Source: Roseomonas sp.
GTDB lineage: Bacteria; Pseudomonadota; Alphaproteobacteria; Acetobacterales; Acetobacteraceae
NCBI GenBank assembly: GCA_020249265.1
Contig: JADCGA010000035.1
Coordinates: 1-45,253, forward strand
Reading direction: 5' to 3'
DNA length: 45,253 nucleotides
The notes below the pieces were generated by a model, which saw only the letters and a list, made by a program, of their open reading frames with translations, had not been told where the DNA came from and did not search any database. Each line of letters opens with the position of its first letter. The first letter of the stretch is position 1. Shown here piece by piece: positions 8,606 to 17,335 of the stretch. The translations under genes were made by a program, and so were the position numbers.

Positions 8606-8695
8606 GGGCCCGGCTTTCCTTTCCGGCGTCACGCCGCCTCTGTTTCTGGGGTGGCTGCGCCTGTTGTTCAAGCTTTCAGCACAAGGCCAAGCAGC

Positions 8696-9031
8696 ATGTC
8701 CATGCAGATTGACCCCCAATGGTGGTTCACCGCCATCGAGGCGCCGGTGGTCGCCGCGCTTTTTTGGATGATCCACGGCCTCCGGCGTGAATTGCACGCG
8801 CGCATTCAGCGCGGCGATGAACGCGATTCGGATGCGCTGACCCGCACGCGGGAAGATTTAGCGCAATTCAAGCTGGAAGTGGCGCGCACCTATGTGCCGC
8901 TCTCGCTCATTCGCGATCTGGACCGAAGAATCTCAGACCATTTGGTACGGATCGAGGAAAAACTGGAAGACGTCTCACGCACCGGCATTGCCGCAGCGCA
9001 AGCCGTGCGCCGGATGGAGGAACGCGAATGA
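8696..9031 (+). CDS. Small membrane protein, holin or holin-accessory candidate
   Basis: The 111-residue product has one hydrophobic segment near the N-terminus (about residues 11-28, FTAIEAPVVAALFWMIHGL) followed by a long charged helix likely to be a coiled coil (ELHARIQRGDERDSD through RRISDHLVRIEEKLED). It overlaps the start of the cell-wall hydrolase gene (ATGA at 9028), so the two are probably co-translated. A single-pass membrane protein next to an endolysin fits a lysis role, as a holin-like or spanin-like partner, but no family motif is visible. The frame is open well upstream; the ATG at 8696 is chosen because the upstream peptide is composition noise. Confidence 0.65.
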   Translation: MSMQIDPQWWFTAIEAPVVAALFWMIHGLRRELHARIQRGDERDSDALTRTREDLAQFKLEVARTYVPLSLIRDLDRRISDHLVRIEEKLEDVSRTGIAAAQAVRRMEERE

Positions 9032-9507
9032 CCAAATTACCCGCGCCACGCAGGATTGATATCGAAATCCTGGCCATGACGCTGTGGGCTGAAGCCGCCG
9101 ACAAACCCGTGCGCGCCATTGAAGCCTTGGCCGCTTTGGTGATGAACCGTCTGCGCCAAGGCCGAGACCCCAATGCGCGCCACATCGCCGCAATCTGCCG
9201 CGCGCCTTTCCTGTTTTCCTGCTGGAACCGGCGGGACCCGCGCCATGCCGCTTTGCGCGCCATCCCGCCTGGTGATGCGGCACTCACGATCTGTCGGCGC
9301 ATTGCGCAACGCGCCGCTTCCGGACTGCTGCCGGACCCGACTGGCGGTGCCACGCTTTGGCATGATGCCGCGCATCTGCCCGCCTGGGCGGTGGGGCAAG
9401 CCAGCATCACCGAAATCGGTGGGCTTTGCTTCTATCGCGCCGAGGATATCACCGCGCCACCGCCACGCGCCGCACGCCCAATGCTTGTTTTGGCCGAAGC
9501 CGTCTGA
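9028..9507 (+). CDS. SleB-type cell wall hydrolase (phage endolysin)
   Basis: The 159-residue protein matches the Hydrolase_2/SleB fold used by alphaproteobacterial phages and gene-transfer-agent-like elements to cleave peptidoglycan. Visible hallmarks are IEILAMTLWAEAADKPVRAI with the likely catalytic Glu at residue 22, followed by EALAALVMNRL, and a central CRAPFLFSCWN segment. There is no signal peptide, so export would depend on a holin-like partner, probably the membrane protein encoded just upstream with overlapping codons. T7 itself uses an amidase (gp3.5) encoded elsewhere, so this is a replacement lysis gene. It is the last gene of the phage block; the next gene is chromosomal and convergent, 3 nt away. 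Confidence 0.85.
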   Translation: MTKLPAPRRIDIEILAMTLWAEAADKPVRAIEALAALVMNRLRQGRDPNARHIAAICRAPFLFSCWNRRDPRHAALRAIPPGDAALTICRRIAQRAASGLLPDPTGGATLWHDAAHLPAWAVGQASITEIGGLCFYRAEDITAPPPRAARPMLVLAEAV

Positions 9508-9510
9508 GAT

Positions 9511-10275
9511 TTATCCAACCCGCACCACTTCACGCGGCGCCAATACTTCCGCGCCATCGCCAAGCCGATGCCAGGCGCCACTGATCAGAATCTCGCTCGG
9601 CTTGAAGCGCGCTTTGTAGGCCATCTTGCGGCTTTCCGGCACCCAATAGCCCAAATAGACATAAGGCAGGCCAAGCGACCGCGCGCGCCCGATCAGCCAC
9701 AGCACGGCGAAGGTGCCAAGCGAACGCTTATCCTCATCCGTATCGAAGAAGGAATAAACGGCGGAAAGCCCATCGGCCAGCCAATCCGTGAGGCACGCGC
9801 CCAAAAGCCGGTCCTGCGCATCGCGAAATTCAAGGATGCCGGTGCTGATCGGCGTATCCTCGATCATTGCGCGGTAATCATAATAGCCCATGGCGGCCAT
9901 ATCGCCATCAGCATGGCGATTTTTCTGATAGCGCTGGAACAGGGTGAATTGTTCCGCCGTTGCGCGGGCTGGCATTTCTGAAATGGTCAAATCCGTATTG
10001 GCACGCAGGATGCGGCGCTGCGTACGGTCTGGCGTGAATTCCTCGCTCACCACGCGGATCGGCACGCAGGCCTGGCAGCCTGGGCAGACCGGCGCATAGG
10101 CAATATTATGACTGCGGCGAAAGCCGGCGCGTGAGAGGCGTTCATGCAAAGCTTCCGCCTCTGTGCCGGATAATTCGGTCACGATTTTCCGCTCCGTCCG
10201 GCCCGGCAAATAGGGGCAGGGCAGCGGCGCGGTCGTATAGAAAAATTGCGGTCGGCGGGGTGGGCGATGCAGCAT
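9511..10275 (-). CDS. bpt: Aspartate/glutamate leucyl(arginyl)-tRNA-protein transferase
   Basis: This enzyme transfers Leu (or Arg) from charged tRNA to the N-terminus of proteins, marking them for ClpS/ClpAP degradation by the N-degron pathway in the cytoplasm. The 254-residue length is typical of Bpt. The N-terminal segment FFYTTAPLPCPYLPGRTERK and the cysteine motif YAPVCPGCQACVPIRV are signatures of the ATE/Bpt family. The GNAT-like C-terminal half contains LTDWLADGLSAVYSFFD and YLGYWVPESRKMAYK. It is convergent with the prophage and followed on the same strand by the penicillin acylase gene, with a 55-nt gap between the two. Confidence 0.93.
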   Translation of the reverse strand: MLHRPPRRPQFFYTTAPLPCPYLPGRTERKIVTELSGTEAEALHERLSRAGFRRSHNIAYAPVCPGCQACVPIRVVSEEFTPDRTQRRILRANTDLTISEMPARATAEQFTLFQRYQKNRHADGDMAAMGYYDYRAMIEDTPISTGILEFRDAQDRLLGACLTDWLADGLSAVYSFFDTDEDKRSLGTFAVLWLIGRARSLGLPYVYLGYWVPESRKMAYKARFKPSEILISGAWHRLGDGAEVLAPREVVRVG

Positions 10276-10330
10276 GCGCAGGCATTTTCGCCTCAGAGCG
10301 CTTTGGAATCAACCACCTTGCAAAATCGCG

Positions 10331-12730
10331 TCAGGGAGTAGGGTTCAGACGGATACGCCCGGTCACCTCACGCGGTGCCGCCATGGGTAAAAGCGCGCCA
10401 TCGCGCCAAAGCGGCAGCATATCGCCCCAATGCCGGCTGAAGGGGTGGCCGGATTGGCCAGTCGCGATCACGGCAAAGGCGCCATCCGGCTGGGCCAAAT
10501 CCATCACGCCGCGAAACCCCGCGCCATGCACGGCGGCAAAGCCCGAGCCCCTGAAGGCGGCGCGCGCCACGGTTTCGCCATCCCCACCTGGCGCGGCGCG
10601 CAGGCCCACCCAATCGCGCAGATAGGGGATGAAGCGCAGAATGGCGTGGTCGAATTGCGCAATATGGGCCGCGCCCCAGCGCCATTGGCGCGGATCGGCG
10701 CCCTGCTGAAACGCCAGCGCTGCCACCGCTTCCGTCAAGGCTGCCGCCAGCAAGGGCGCGCAGCCCTCTTCCCCGCACCAGCGCGCCGCCGCATCGCCCC
10801 CTTGCAGCAAGGGCCGCAGGAATTCGGGGGATGGTGCGAAGCCATCCGGCGGGATGGCAGCGCGCTTCAGCAGCGCCTGGCCAAAACCGCGCATGGTCGC
10901 GTGGAAGATCAGCGGTTCTGGCCGCGTCGCCGCCATCTCGCCATCCCAGGCTTGCAGCAGGGCAAGCGCAGCCCCCGCCGCGCCTTCCATGGGCTGCAGG
11001 GCGCGAAAGGCGGGCAGCGCCTCCGCCGCGAAAAGGCTGAAGCGATCCATCTGCAAGGCCGCGAAATCCGCCGGCGTGTGTTGAGGCTGCGCGGCCAAGC
11101 CGGCACCAATGCGCCGGAAGCGCCAATCGCCATACCAATCTCGGCTGAGAAAGGCCGGATGATCCGCCGGCGCCACGCGGTTATTCGCATTTGCAATCAC
11201 GCCGCTTGCTGGGTTTTCGACATGCGGCTTGGCGTCAAAAGGCAGAAACCCATCCCATCCCGCCGCACCATCCCAACCTGGGCGCGGCAGCGTGCCATCG
11301 CCACCACGGCGCTGCGGCACGCGCCCCACGACGAACATGGCAATCCCGCCCGCACGATCCGCCAGCATCAGGTTCTGCACCGGGCTGGTGATATCCTCGG
11401 CCGCCGCGCGGGCTTCCTTAATGTCGCGCGCGCCATTCAAGCGCAAAAAACCGCGCGCTGAAGTTTCGCCCGCCGAAAGGCTCGCCATGGCCAGCGCCAA
11501 TACCGTGCCCGCCTTGCCTTGAAAACTTGGATCAAGATCAGAAAGCACCGGCCCATGGCGCGTTTCGCGAAAGCGGAAAGCCACGGGTGCAGCGCCACGC
11601 ACCGCAATCTGCGTTTCATGCCAAATGAAATCACGCGGCCCATCGGGCGTTTCATAGCGCCCGTCATCGGTCAGTTTTTCGATGAAGATATCCTGCGTAT
11701 CCGCATGCGTGGTGGTGAAGCCCCAGGCGAGGTTTTCATTCCGCCCAATCACAATTCCAGGCACGCCAGGCGCGGTGGCACCCATCAGCATGCGCCCATC
11801 CGGCAGGGTGATGCGCGCCAGATACCAAAGAATGGGCGCGCTATGCGAAAGATGCGGATCGGAAGCAAGCAAAGGCGCGCCCGACGCACTCCGCCCTGCC
11901 CCTACCGCCCAGGCGTTGGAAGCAATCTCCGGCAAAGGCGCATCTTCCGGAAAGCGCGGCAAATGCGCCGCCAAAGCTGCCAGCGCATCTCCATGTAGGC
12001 CTTCACCACGCAAAGCACCGCTTGCCTTCGCTTCAGTCTGCATAAGCGGTTCATCGGGGCGGCCCGCCGAACTATCCTCCGGCCATAAATCGCCAAGCTG
12101 TTCGGGCGAGAGCCGCTCAGCCAGCCGCGCGCGTTCCAATTCCATGCGCCAATTGCCGCCCAGCCAAAGCCCCATGATCTTGCCCCAGAGCAGGCTATCG
12201 ACGGGCTGCCAAGGTTCCGGCACGCCGAGCGCGATGAATTCCGGCGCGGCAAAACGCCCGCGTGCTGCGATCCAGGCATTCACACCACGGGCATAGGCTT
12301 CCAGCATCGCGCGGGTTTCGGCATCAAGGGCCGCCAAATCCGCTGTGGCGCGTTCTTCCAGCCGCAATAGCCGCATGAAGCGATCAAGGCGCAGCGCCGC
12401 CGCACCCGCCACCGCAGCGCTTTGCCCGCGCGCGCCGCGGCGCATCAGTTCCATCTGAAACATCCGGTCACGCGCATGCAAAATGCCCAGCGCAGCCCAG
12501 GCATCTGCTTCCGATTGCGCCTCAATATGCGGAATGCCGCGTGTATCGAGTGAAATGGCAACTGGCGCGGCAAGCCCCGCCAGCGACAGTTCAGAATCGC
12601 GCGCGGGCAGGCTCCACCACAAAGCACCGGCAATGCCGCCCAGCAGCAGCAGGATCATCGCTGCCAGAAAAACGCCAAGGCGCTTTGCCCAAAACCCAAA
12701 GCCACGGCGGCGGGGGCGGCGGCGTTTCAT
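10331..12730 (-). CDS. Penicillin acylase family protein (S45 Ntn-hydrolase)
   Basis: The 799-residue precursor has an Arg-rich N-terminus and a signal or membrane segment at about residues 19-40 (VFLAAMILLLLGGIAGALWW), so it is exported or anchored in the inner membrane facing the periplasm. Family members self-cleave before a serine that becomes the nucleophile; here this is Ser271 in EIASNAWAVGAG, followed by LLASDPHL. The family hydrolyses amide bonds such as those of beta-lactam side chains or acyl-homoserine lactones; the natural substrate is not evident. The ATG at 12730 overlaps the TGA of the glycosyltransferase gene (ATGA), so the two are translationally coupled. Confidence 0.88.
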   Translation of the reverse strand: MKRRRPRRRGFGFWAKRLGVFLAAMILLLLGGIAGALWWSLPARDSELSLAGLAAPVAISLDTRGIPHIEAQSEADAWAALGILHARDRMFQMELMRRGARGQSAAVAGAAALRLDRFMRLLRLEERATADLAALDAETRAMLEAYARGVNAWIAARGRFAAPEFIALGVPEPWQPVDSLLWGKIMGLWLGGNWRMELERARLAERLSPEQLGDLWPEDSSAGRPDEPLMQTEAKASGALRGEGLHGDALAALAAHLPRFPEDAPLPEIASNAWAVGAGRSASGAPLLASDPHLSHSAPILWYLARITLPDGRMLMGATAPGVPGIVIGRNENLAWGFTTTHADTQDIFIEKLTDDGRYETPDGPRDFIWHETQIAVRGAAPVAFRFRETRHGPVLSDLDPSFQGKAGTVLALAMASLSAGETSARGFLRLNGARDIKEARAAAEDITSPVQNLMLADRAGGIAMFVVGRVPQRRGGDGTLPRPGWDGAAGWDGFLPFDAKPHVENPASGVIANANNRVAPADHPAFLSRDWYGDWRFRRIGAGLAAQPQHTPADFAALQMDRFSLFAAEALPAFRALQPMEGAAGAALALLQAWDGEMAATRPEPLIFHATMRGFGQALLKRAAIPPDGFAPSPEFLRPLLQGGDAAARWCGEEGCAPLLAAALTEAVAALAFQQGADPRQWRWGAAHIAQFDHAILRFIPYLRDWVGLRAAPGGDGETVARAAFRGSGFAAVHGAGFRGVMDLAQPDGAFAVIATGQSGHPFSRHWGDMLPLWRDGALLPMAAPREVTGRIRLNPTP

Positions 12731-13821
12731 GCGGCGGGGGGGATATTGCCGGTGCGGATCATAAACGCCGCACGCGCCGCCGCACCGCGCCAATCCGCAT
12801 TGCCGTCCGGGCAGCGCACCAAGCGGACGGAAGGATACCAGAGCGTATCTTCCCGCCCCTGTTGCCAACGCCAATCGGAATTGCGCCCGTGGGTTAGCAT
12901 CAGCGCAGGCCGCCCGAGCGCGCCGGCCAGATGCAAAACGGCCGTGTCCACCGTCACCACCAGGTCAAGCGCCATGATGGCAGCGGCGGTATCCAGAAAC
13001 CAATCCGGTCCATTATCCATCTCTGGCCCCAAGCGATCGAGCGCGAAGGGCGCTTCTGCATCCTCGCCCGGTCCCTTTTGCAGCGCGAAAAGCCGCGCGC
13101 CACCCAGCGCTGCGATGGGTGCGAAGATGGCGAGAGGCACGGACCGATTGCGATCCACCGGCGCCTTGGGATTGCCCTGCCAGACAATGCCGATGCGATA
13201 GCCCTGATTGCCGATGCGCTGGCGCCAATGCGCCACACGTTCCGGTTCCGCCGCCAGATATGGAATGCGCCCCTGATAATGTTGCGGACGCAGCCCAAGC
13301 GCGCGCGGCAGATTGAGCAAGGGCAGCCAGGATTTAACGCCGTGCACCCTGCCCGCCGCACCACCAGGGCGCGCATCAATCCCTTCCAGCACCGGCGCGA
13401 GCAGTTTCATCACACGCGGGTCAAGCACCGCATGCACGCGCACACCGCGGGCGCGCAGCAAAGGCAGGAAGCGCGCAAATTGGATGGTATCGCCCAACCC
13501 CTGTTCGCCCATCACCAGCAGCGATTCCGGCAAAGCCCCGCCACGCCAGATCGGCATGGGTTCGGGACCATTCGGACCGGGGCGGGTGACTTTGGTGAAG
13601 ACCTCCGGCATCAGATCGAAGCGCACTTCGTAAGCGTCCCAGGCTTCCTGCCAAAGCCCAGCGCCGAACAGCGCGCGCGCGAGTGCAGCCTTTACATGCA
13701 GGTTTTCCGGCTGAAGCTGCGATAAAACGCGCAAGGCGGCGGCGGCTTCCGCGCAGCGCCCGGCATCACGCGCATCCTCAAGCAGATTGAGGATGGGCGA
13801 GATATCGGGGGCTTCCGCCAT
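12727..13821 (-). CDS. TPR protein with glycosyltransferase-family-9-like domain
   Basis: This is a 364-residue protein. The N-terminal 70 residues form TPR-like helices (EAAAALRVLSQLQPENLHVK). The remainder resembles the heptosyltransferase-like fold found in TPR-containing glycosyltransferases: GEQGLGDTIQFARFLPLL, YRIGIVWQGNPKAPVDRNRS, then VVTVDTAVLHLAGALGRPA and DWRWQQGREDTLWYPSVRL near the C-terminus. Related proteins act in surface glycan or flagellin glycosylation, and the target here is unknown. It starts 8 nt downstream of trpE on the same strand and overlaps the penicillin acylase gene, so it probably shares the trpE transcript. Confidence 0.8.
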   Translation of the reverse strand: MAEAPDISPILNLLEDARDAGRCAEAAAALRVLSQLQPENLHVKAALARALFGAGLWQEAWDAYEVRFDLMPEVFTKVTRPGPNGPEPMPIWRGGALPESLLVMGEQGLGDTIQFARFLPLLRARGVRVHAVLDPRVMKLLAPVLEGIDARPGGAAGRVHGVKSWLPLLNLPRALGLRPQHYQGRIPYLAAEPERVAHWRQRIGNQGYRIGIVWQGNPKAPVDRNRSVPLAIFAPIAALGGARLFALQKGPGEDAEAPFALDRLGPEMDNGPDWFLDTAAAIMALDLVVTVDTAVLHLAGALGRPALMLTHGRNSDWRWQQGREDTLWYPSVRLVRCPDGNADWRGAAARAAFMIRTGNIPPAA

Positions 13822-13829
13822 GAAAACGG

Positions 13830-15329
13830 CTACCGTCGGCCCGAGGCGAAGCGCACCGCTTCTTCCGCCGCGCGGAACAGGGCGCGCGCTTTTTGGCGCG
13901 TTTCCTCATATTCCGCCTTGGGGTCGCTATCGGCCACCACCCCCGCGCCCGCCTGCACATACATCACGCCATCCTTAACCAGTGCGGTACGCAGCGCGAT
14001 GCAGGTATCCATACCTCCATCGGCGCCGAAATAACCGACACCACCGGCGTAGAGACCTCGGCGGGAGGGTTCCAATTCCTCGATAATTTCCATCGCGCGA
14101 ATTTTCGGCGCGCCGGTCAGCGTGCCGGCGGGGAAGCCCGCGCAATAGGCATCCAAAGCATCCAGCCCCGCGCGCAAGCGCCCCTGCACTTCTGAGCCGA
14201 TATGCATGACCTGCGAATAGCGTTCCACCTGGAATTGCGCAGTGACTTTAACAGAACCGATTTCCGAAACACGCCCCACATCATTGCGCCCGAGATCGAG
14301 CAGCATCAGATGCTCAGCCCGTTCCTTCGGATCGGCCAGCAATTCCACTTCAAGCGCGCGATCTTCTTCCGGCGTGGCGCCGCGCCGGCGCGTGCCGGCA
14401 AGTGGGCGCACCGTCACCACCCCATCGCGCGCGCGCACCAGGATTTCCGGGCTCGCGCCCACCGCGGCAAAACCACCAAAGTCGCAGAAGAACAGGAAGG
14501 GTGCTGGGTTGATCCGGCGTAGCGCGCGATAAAGGGCGAAGGGCGGCAAAGCGAAGGGCGCCGAAAAACGCTGCGCCGGCACAATCTGAAAGCAATCGCC
14601 GGCACGGATGTAATCCTTCGCGCGTTCCACCGCCGCGATATAGCTTGCTTCGGTGAAATTGCTGTCAGGCTGGGGCAAAGCGGGCAGGTCCGCAGGTGGT
14701 GCGGGGCGCGGCACGGGGCGATCAAGTGCGGCCTCTGCCTCATCCAACCTGGCATTCGCCGCTTCCCAGGCGGTTTGCGGATCAGCACCTGGCCAGACCG
14801 GCGCGCAGAGCAGAAGTGTGTCGCGCACATGATCAAACACGGCCATCAGCGTCGGGCGGGTCATCACCGCATCGGGAATGCCAAGCACATCCGGCTTGGT
14901 GGATGGGAGTTTTTCGATCAACCGCACCAGATCGTAACCCAGATAGCCGAAAAGCCCCGCTGCAATCGGCGGCAAATTCGCCGGCACCACCATGCGGCAT
15001 TCATTGATGATGGCGCGCAGGCTGTCCAAGGCGGGTGCTGCTTCCGGCACAAAACCATGCGGGGCGGAAAGCGCGTGGCGGTTGAGTTCCGCCTTGCCAT
15101 TGCGGCAACGCCAAATGAGGTCCGGCGCCATGCCAATCGCGGAATAGCGCCCGCGCGCGGCACCGCCTTCAATGCTTTCCAGCAAAAACGCATTGGCCTG
15201 CGCGCCGCCAGTCAGTTTCAGGAAGGCGCCAACGGGCGTATCTAGATCAGCGACGCGTTCACGAACCAGGATCTGCCCCCGCCCCGCTTCCAACGCCGCG
15301 CGAAATGCCGCGAAACCACCGCCGCTCAT
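13830..15329 (-). CDS. trpE: Anthranilate synthase component I
   Basis: TrpE converts chorismate and ammonia (from TrpG) to anthranilate, the first step of tryptophan synthesis. The 499-residue length is normal. Residues 49-52 are LLES, the motif that binds feedback-inhibiting tryptophan. The catalytic half shows GTRRRGATPEEDRALEVELL, DLGRNDVGRVS and FPAGTLTGAPKIRAMEIIEE, all chorismate-binding family signatures. The start overlaps the end of the ppiD-like gene (ATGA). In many relatives trpG, trpD and trpC follow; here the next genes are a glycosyltransferase and a penicillin acylase, so the rest of the pathway must be encoded elsewhere. Confidence 0.96.
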   Translation of the reverse strand: MSGGGFAAFRAALEAGRGQILVRERVADLDTPVGAFLKLTGGAQANAFLLESIEGGAARGRYSAIGMAPDLIWRCRNGKAELNRHALSAPHGFVPEAAPALDSLRAIINECRMVVPANLPPIAAGLFGYLGYDLVRLIEKLPSTKPDVLGIPDAVMTRPTLMAVFDHVRDTLLLCAPVWPGADPQTAWEAANARLDEAEAALDRPVPRPAPPADLPALPQPDSNFTEASYIAAVERAKDYIRAGDCFQIVPAQRFSAPFALPPFALYRALRRINPAPFLFFCDFGGFAAVGASPEILVRARDGVVTVRPLAGTRRRGATPEEDRALEVELLADPKERAEHLMLLDLGRNDVGRVSEIGSVKVTAQFQVERYSQVMHIGSEVQGRLRAGLDALDAYCAGFPAGTLTGAPKIRAMEIIEELEPSRRGLYAGGVGYFGADGGMDTCIALRTALVKDGVMYVQAGAGVVADSDPKAEYEETRQKARALFRAAEEAVRFASGRR

Positions 15330-17218
15330 CTGCCTATCACCTGTTCCAGCACGCGTTCATTGATGCGCACATTGGCGCGCACACGCAATGCCGCCTGGAA
15401 TTGCTGTTCCAGATCATCGGCAACCGCCTGTTCTATTTCAACGCGCACACGGCCCATGCCAAGCGGATCGGTCGCCGGGTCAATACGCAGAATATCGGCG
15501 ACCGAGGCCACGGCAAAACCGCCGCGAATTTCCGCCATGGTGGCTTCCCCGCGCCTGGCTTCAAACAAGGGCGGCAGCAATTCCGGCGGCACCGGGCTGC
15601 CCTGCGTGGGATCGCGCCCGAAAGGCGCGGTGCGGGTGCTGATCAGGCCCATTTCCTGCGCGGCTTCAACCAGGGTCTTGCCACCGCGTTGCGCCGCCAA
15701 AAGCCCCGCCGCGCGGGTTTCCGTGAAGCGCCGACGCGCATCCGCAATCACCGCACGGCGCAATTCCGGTTCAACCTCGGCAAAGGGGCGAAGCTGCGGG
15801 GGCGTGACAGCGCTGATTTCAATCGCCACAAAAGCATCGCCAATTTCCTGCAAGCGCGGCGCGGCACCCTGATCCTGCGTGAAAATCGCCCGCAGCACGG
15901 CACTGCGTTGATCCGCCGGCACTGGCAGCGCCACGGCCTCATTGGCGGGGCTGCGCCCGCCGGGATCGAGTGTCGCATTCACCAGCAACAGCCCAAAACG
16001 CGGCGCGGCTTCTGCCAATGTCATGCCACCCGCCAAAGCATCTTCCACCTTATTGCCACGCTCATACGCAAGATCGAGCGCGCGGTCCTTCGCGATATCG
16101 CGCCGCAGCTGATCGCGCAGCTGATCGAGTGTGAAAATTTGCGCGGGTTCCACCGCTTCAATGCCAATCACATGCCAGCCAAAGGGGCTTTGCACCGGGT
16201 CTGTCACGCTTTGCGGGAGCGCCGCGAAAGCCGCATCCGCCAAGGCAGGAATGGGCAGGCTTGCCTTATCGCCCATGGGCAGCGCCATGGCCTGACCGCC
16301 CGCAGCAGTCGCGGCGGCTTCCACGGTTTCCCACGCCGCGCCCGATTGCCAAAGCTGCGCGATTTCCCGCGCGCGTGCTTCATCGGCCAAAACTACCTGG
16401 CGAATCTGCCGGCGCTCAGGCCTATCATATTGGCCATGGCGGGCTTCAAAGGCTTGTTTGATATCTTCTTCCGACACCGCGATTTCATTCGCCAGTGTTT
16501 CCGCCGACAGCACCGCAATGCTGATCTGGCGATATTCCGGCGTGGAAAAACGCTGCGGGTTGTTTTCCAGAAAGCGCTGCAATTGCGCTTCCGTCGGTGC
16601 TTCCGGTTCCGGCGCGGCGGAGAAAGGCAGCAGCACCACATCCGCCACGCGCCGTTCGGTCTGCCAAACCAATAGCGGCGCGGTCATGGCATCCGGCGCG
16701 GCAGCGCCCGCGCGCACCGCCCCCAGCAATTGCTGGCGCAGCAAATCGCCCCGAATCAGGGACAGGAATTGCGGTTCGGTCAATTCATTGCTGCGCAATA
16801 CCTGCGCCAGAATCTCCCGCGAAAAACGCCCATCCGGGGTGCGCAGACCGGGGATGGCGAATACCGTGTCGCGCACCATTTCTTCCGGCGCCACCACGCC
16901 CATGCGCTGCGCCTCCGCCACAATCGCGCGTTCGCCGATCAGGTTTTCCAAGGCACCCACGGCCACGGCGCGGCGGATTGCGTCATTCGGCTCAAAGCGA
17001 TTGCCCATCTGGCGCGCGATTCGCGACATTTCGCGCCGCGCGGCCATCTGCGCTTCCTCAGCTTCGATCCGCTGATCTCCAACCCGCGCCACGGCCGTAT
17101 CGCGGCCAAAATTGCGCACGACATCCTCAATCCCCCAGACGGCGAAGGAGAGCACGAGCAGGACGAAAAGCGCCTTGGCAACCCAGGTGGAGGCCAGGCG
17201 ACGCATGAAGGTGATCAT
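15326..17218 (-). CDS. ppiD: SurA/PpiD-type peptidylprolyl isomerase, membrane-anchored
   Basis: The product is a periplasmic folding factor tethered to the inner membrane. With the ATG at 17218 it has 630 residues: an N-terminal transmembrane helix (about residues 10-30, AKALFVLLVLSFAVWGIED), a SurA-like chaperone domain to about 160, a parvulin-type domain at about 240-370 ending in SPFGWHVIGIEAV, and a degenerate C-terminal repeat. Sequence and layout match alphaproteobacterial PpiD. It is the first gene of a minus-strand operon with trpE and is divergent from tpiA; the 117-nt gap between them should hold both promoters. An ATG 12 nt downstream (17206) is an equally plausible start. Confidence 0.88.
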   Translation of the reverse strand: MITFMRRLASTWVAKALFVLLVLSFAVWGIEDVVRNFGRDTAVARVGDQRIEAEEAQMAARREMSRIARQMGNRFEPNDAIRRAVAVGALENLIGERAIVAEAQRMGVVAPEEMVRDTVFAIPGLRTPDGRFSREILAQVLRSNELTEPQFLSLIRGDLLRQQLLGAVRAGAAAPDAMTAPLLVWQTERRVADVVLLPFSAAPEPEAPTEAQLQRFLENNPQRFSTPEYRQISIAVLSAETLANEIAVSEEDIKQAFEARHGQYDRPERRQIRQVVLADEARAREIAQLWQSGAAWETVEAAATAAGGQAMALPMGDKASLPIPALADAAFAALPQSVTDPVQSPFGWHVIGIEAVEPAQIFTLDQLRDQLRRDIAKDRALDLAYERGNKVEDALAGGMTLAEAAPRFGLLLVNATLDPGGRSPANEAVALPVPADQRSAVLRAIFTQDQGAAPRLQEIGDAFVAIEISAVTPPQLRPFAEVEPELRRAVIADARRRFTETRAAGLLAAQRGGKTLVEAAQEMGLISTRTAPFGRDPTQGSPVPPELLPPLFEARRGEATMAEIRGGFAVASVADILRIDPATDPLGMGRVRVEIEQAVADDLEQQFQAALRVRANVRINERVLEQVIGR

Positions 17219-17335
17219 GAGAAAGGTGATTACCGCCACGCGGCGCCGCGCGAAAGGCCCGATGCTTGCCAAGCCCCCAAGTGGCGGCTAGCCACGCGGG
17301 GCAAAGCTCGCCCCAAGCCCAGGAGGAACCCCAGC

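Noticed and set aside
17281-17310. Hairpin-like sequence before tpiA as a riboswitch
   Set aside because: Only a short GC-rich inverted repeat is present close to the ribosome binding site. It is not distinctive and may belong to either divergent promoter.
16730-17335. N-terminal extension of the tpiA frame by about 200 codons
   Set aside because: It runs antisense through ppiD. TpiA starts at 17336 with an AGGAGG and its conserved N-terminus.
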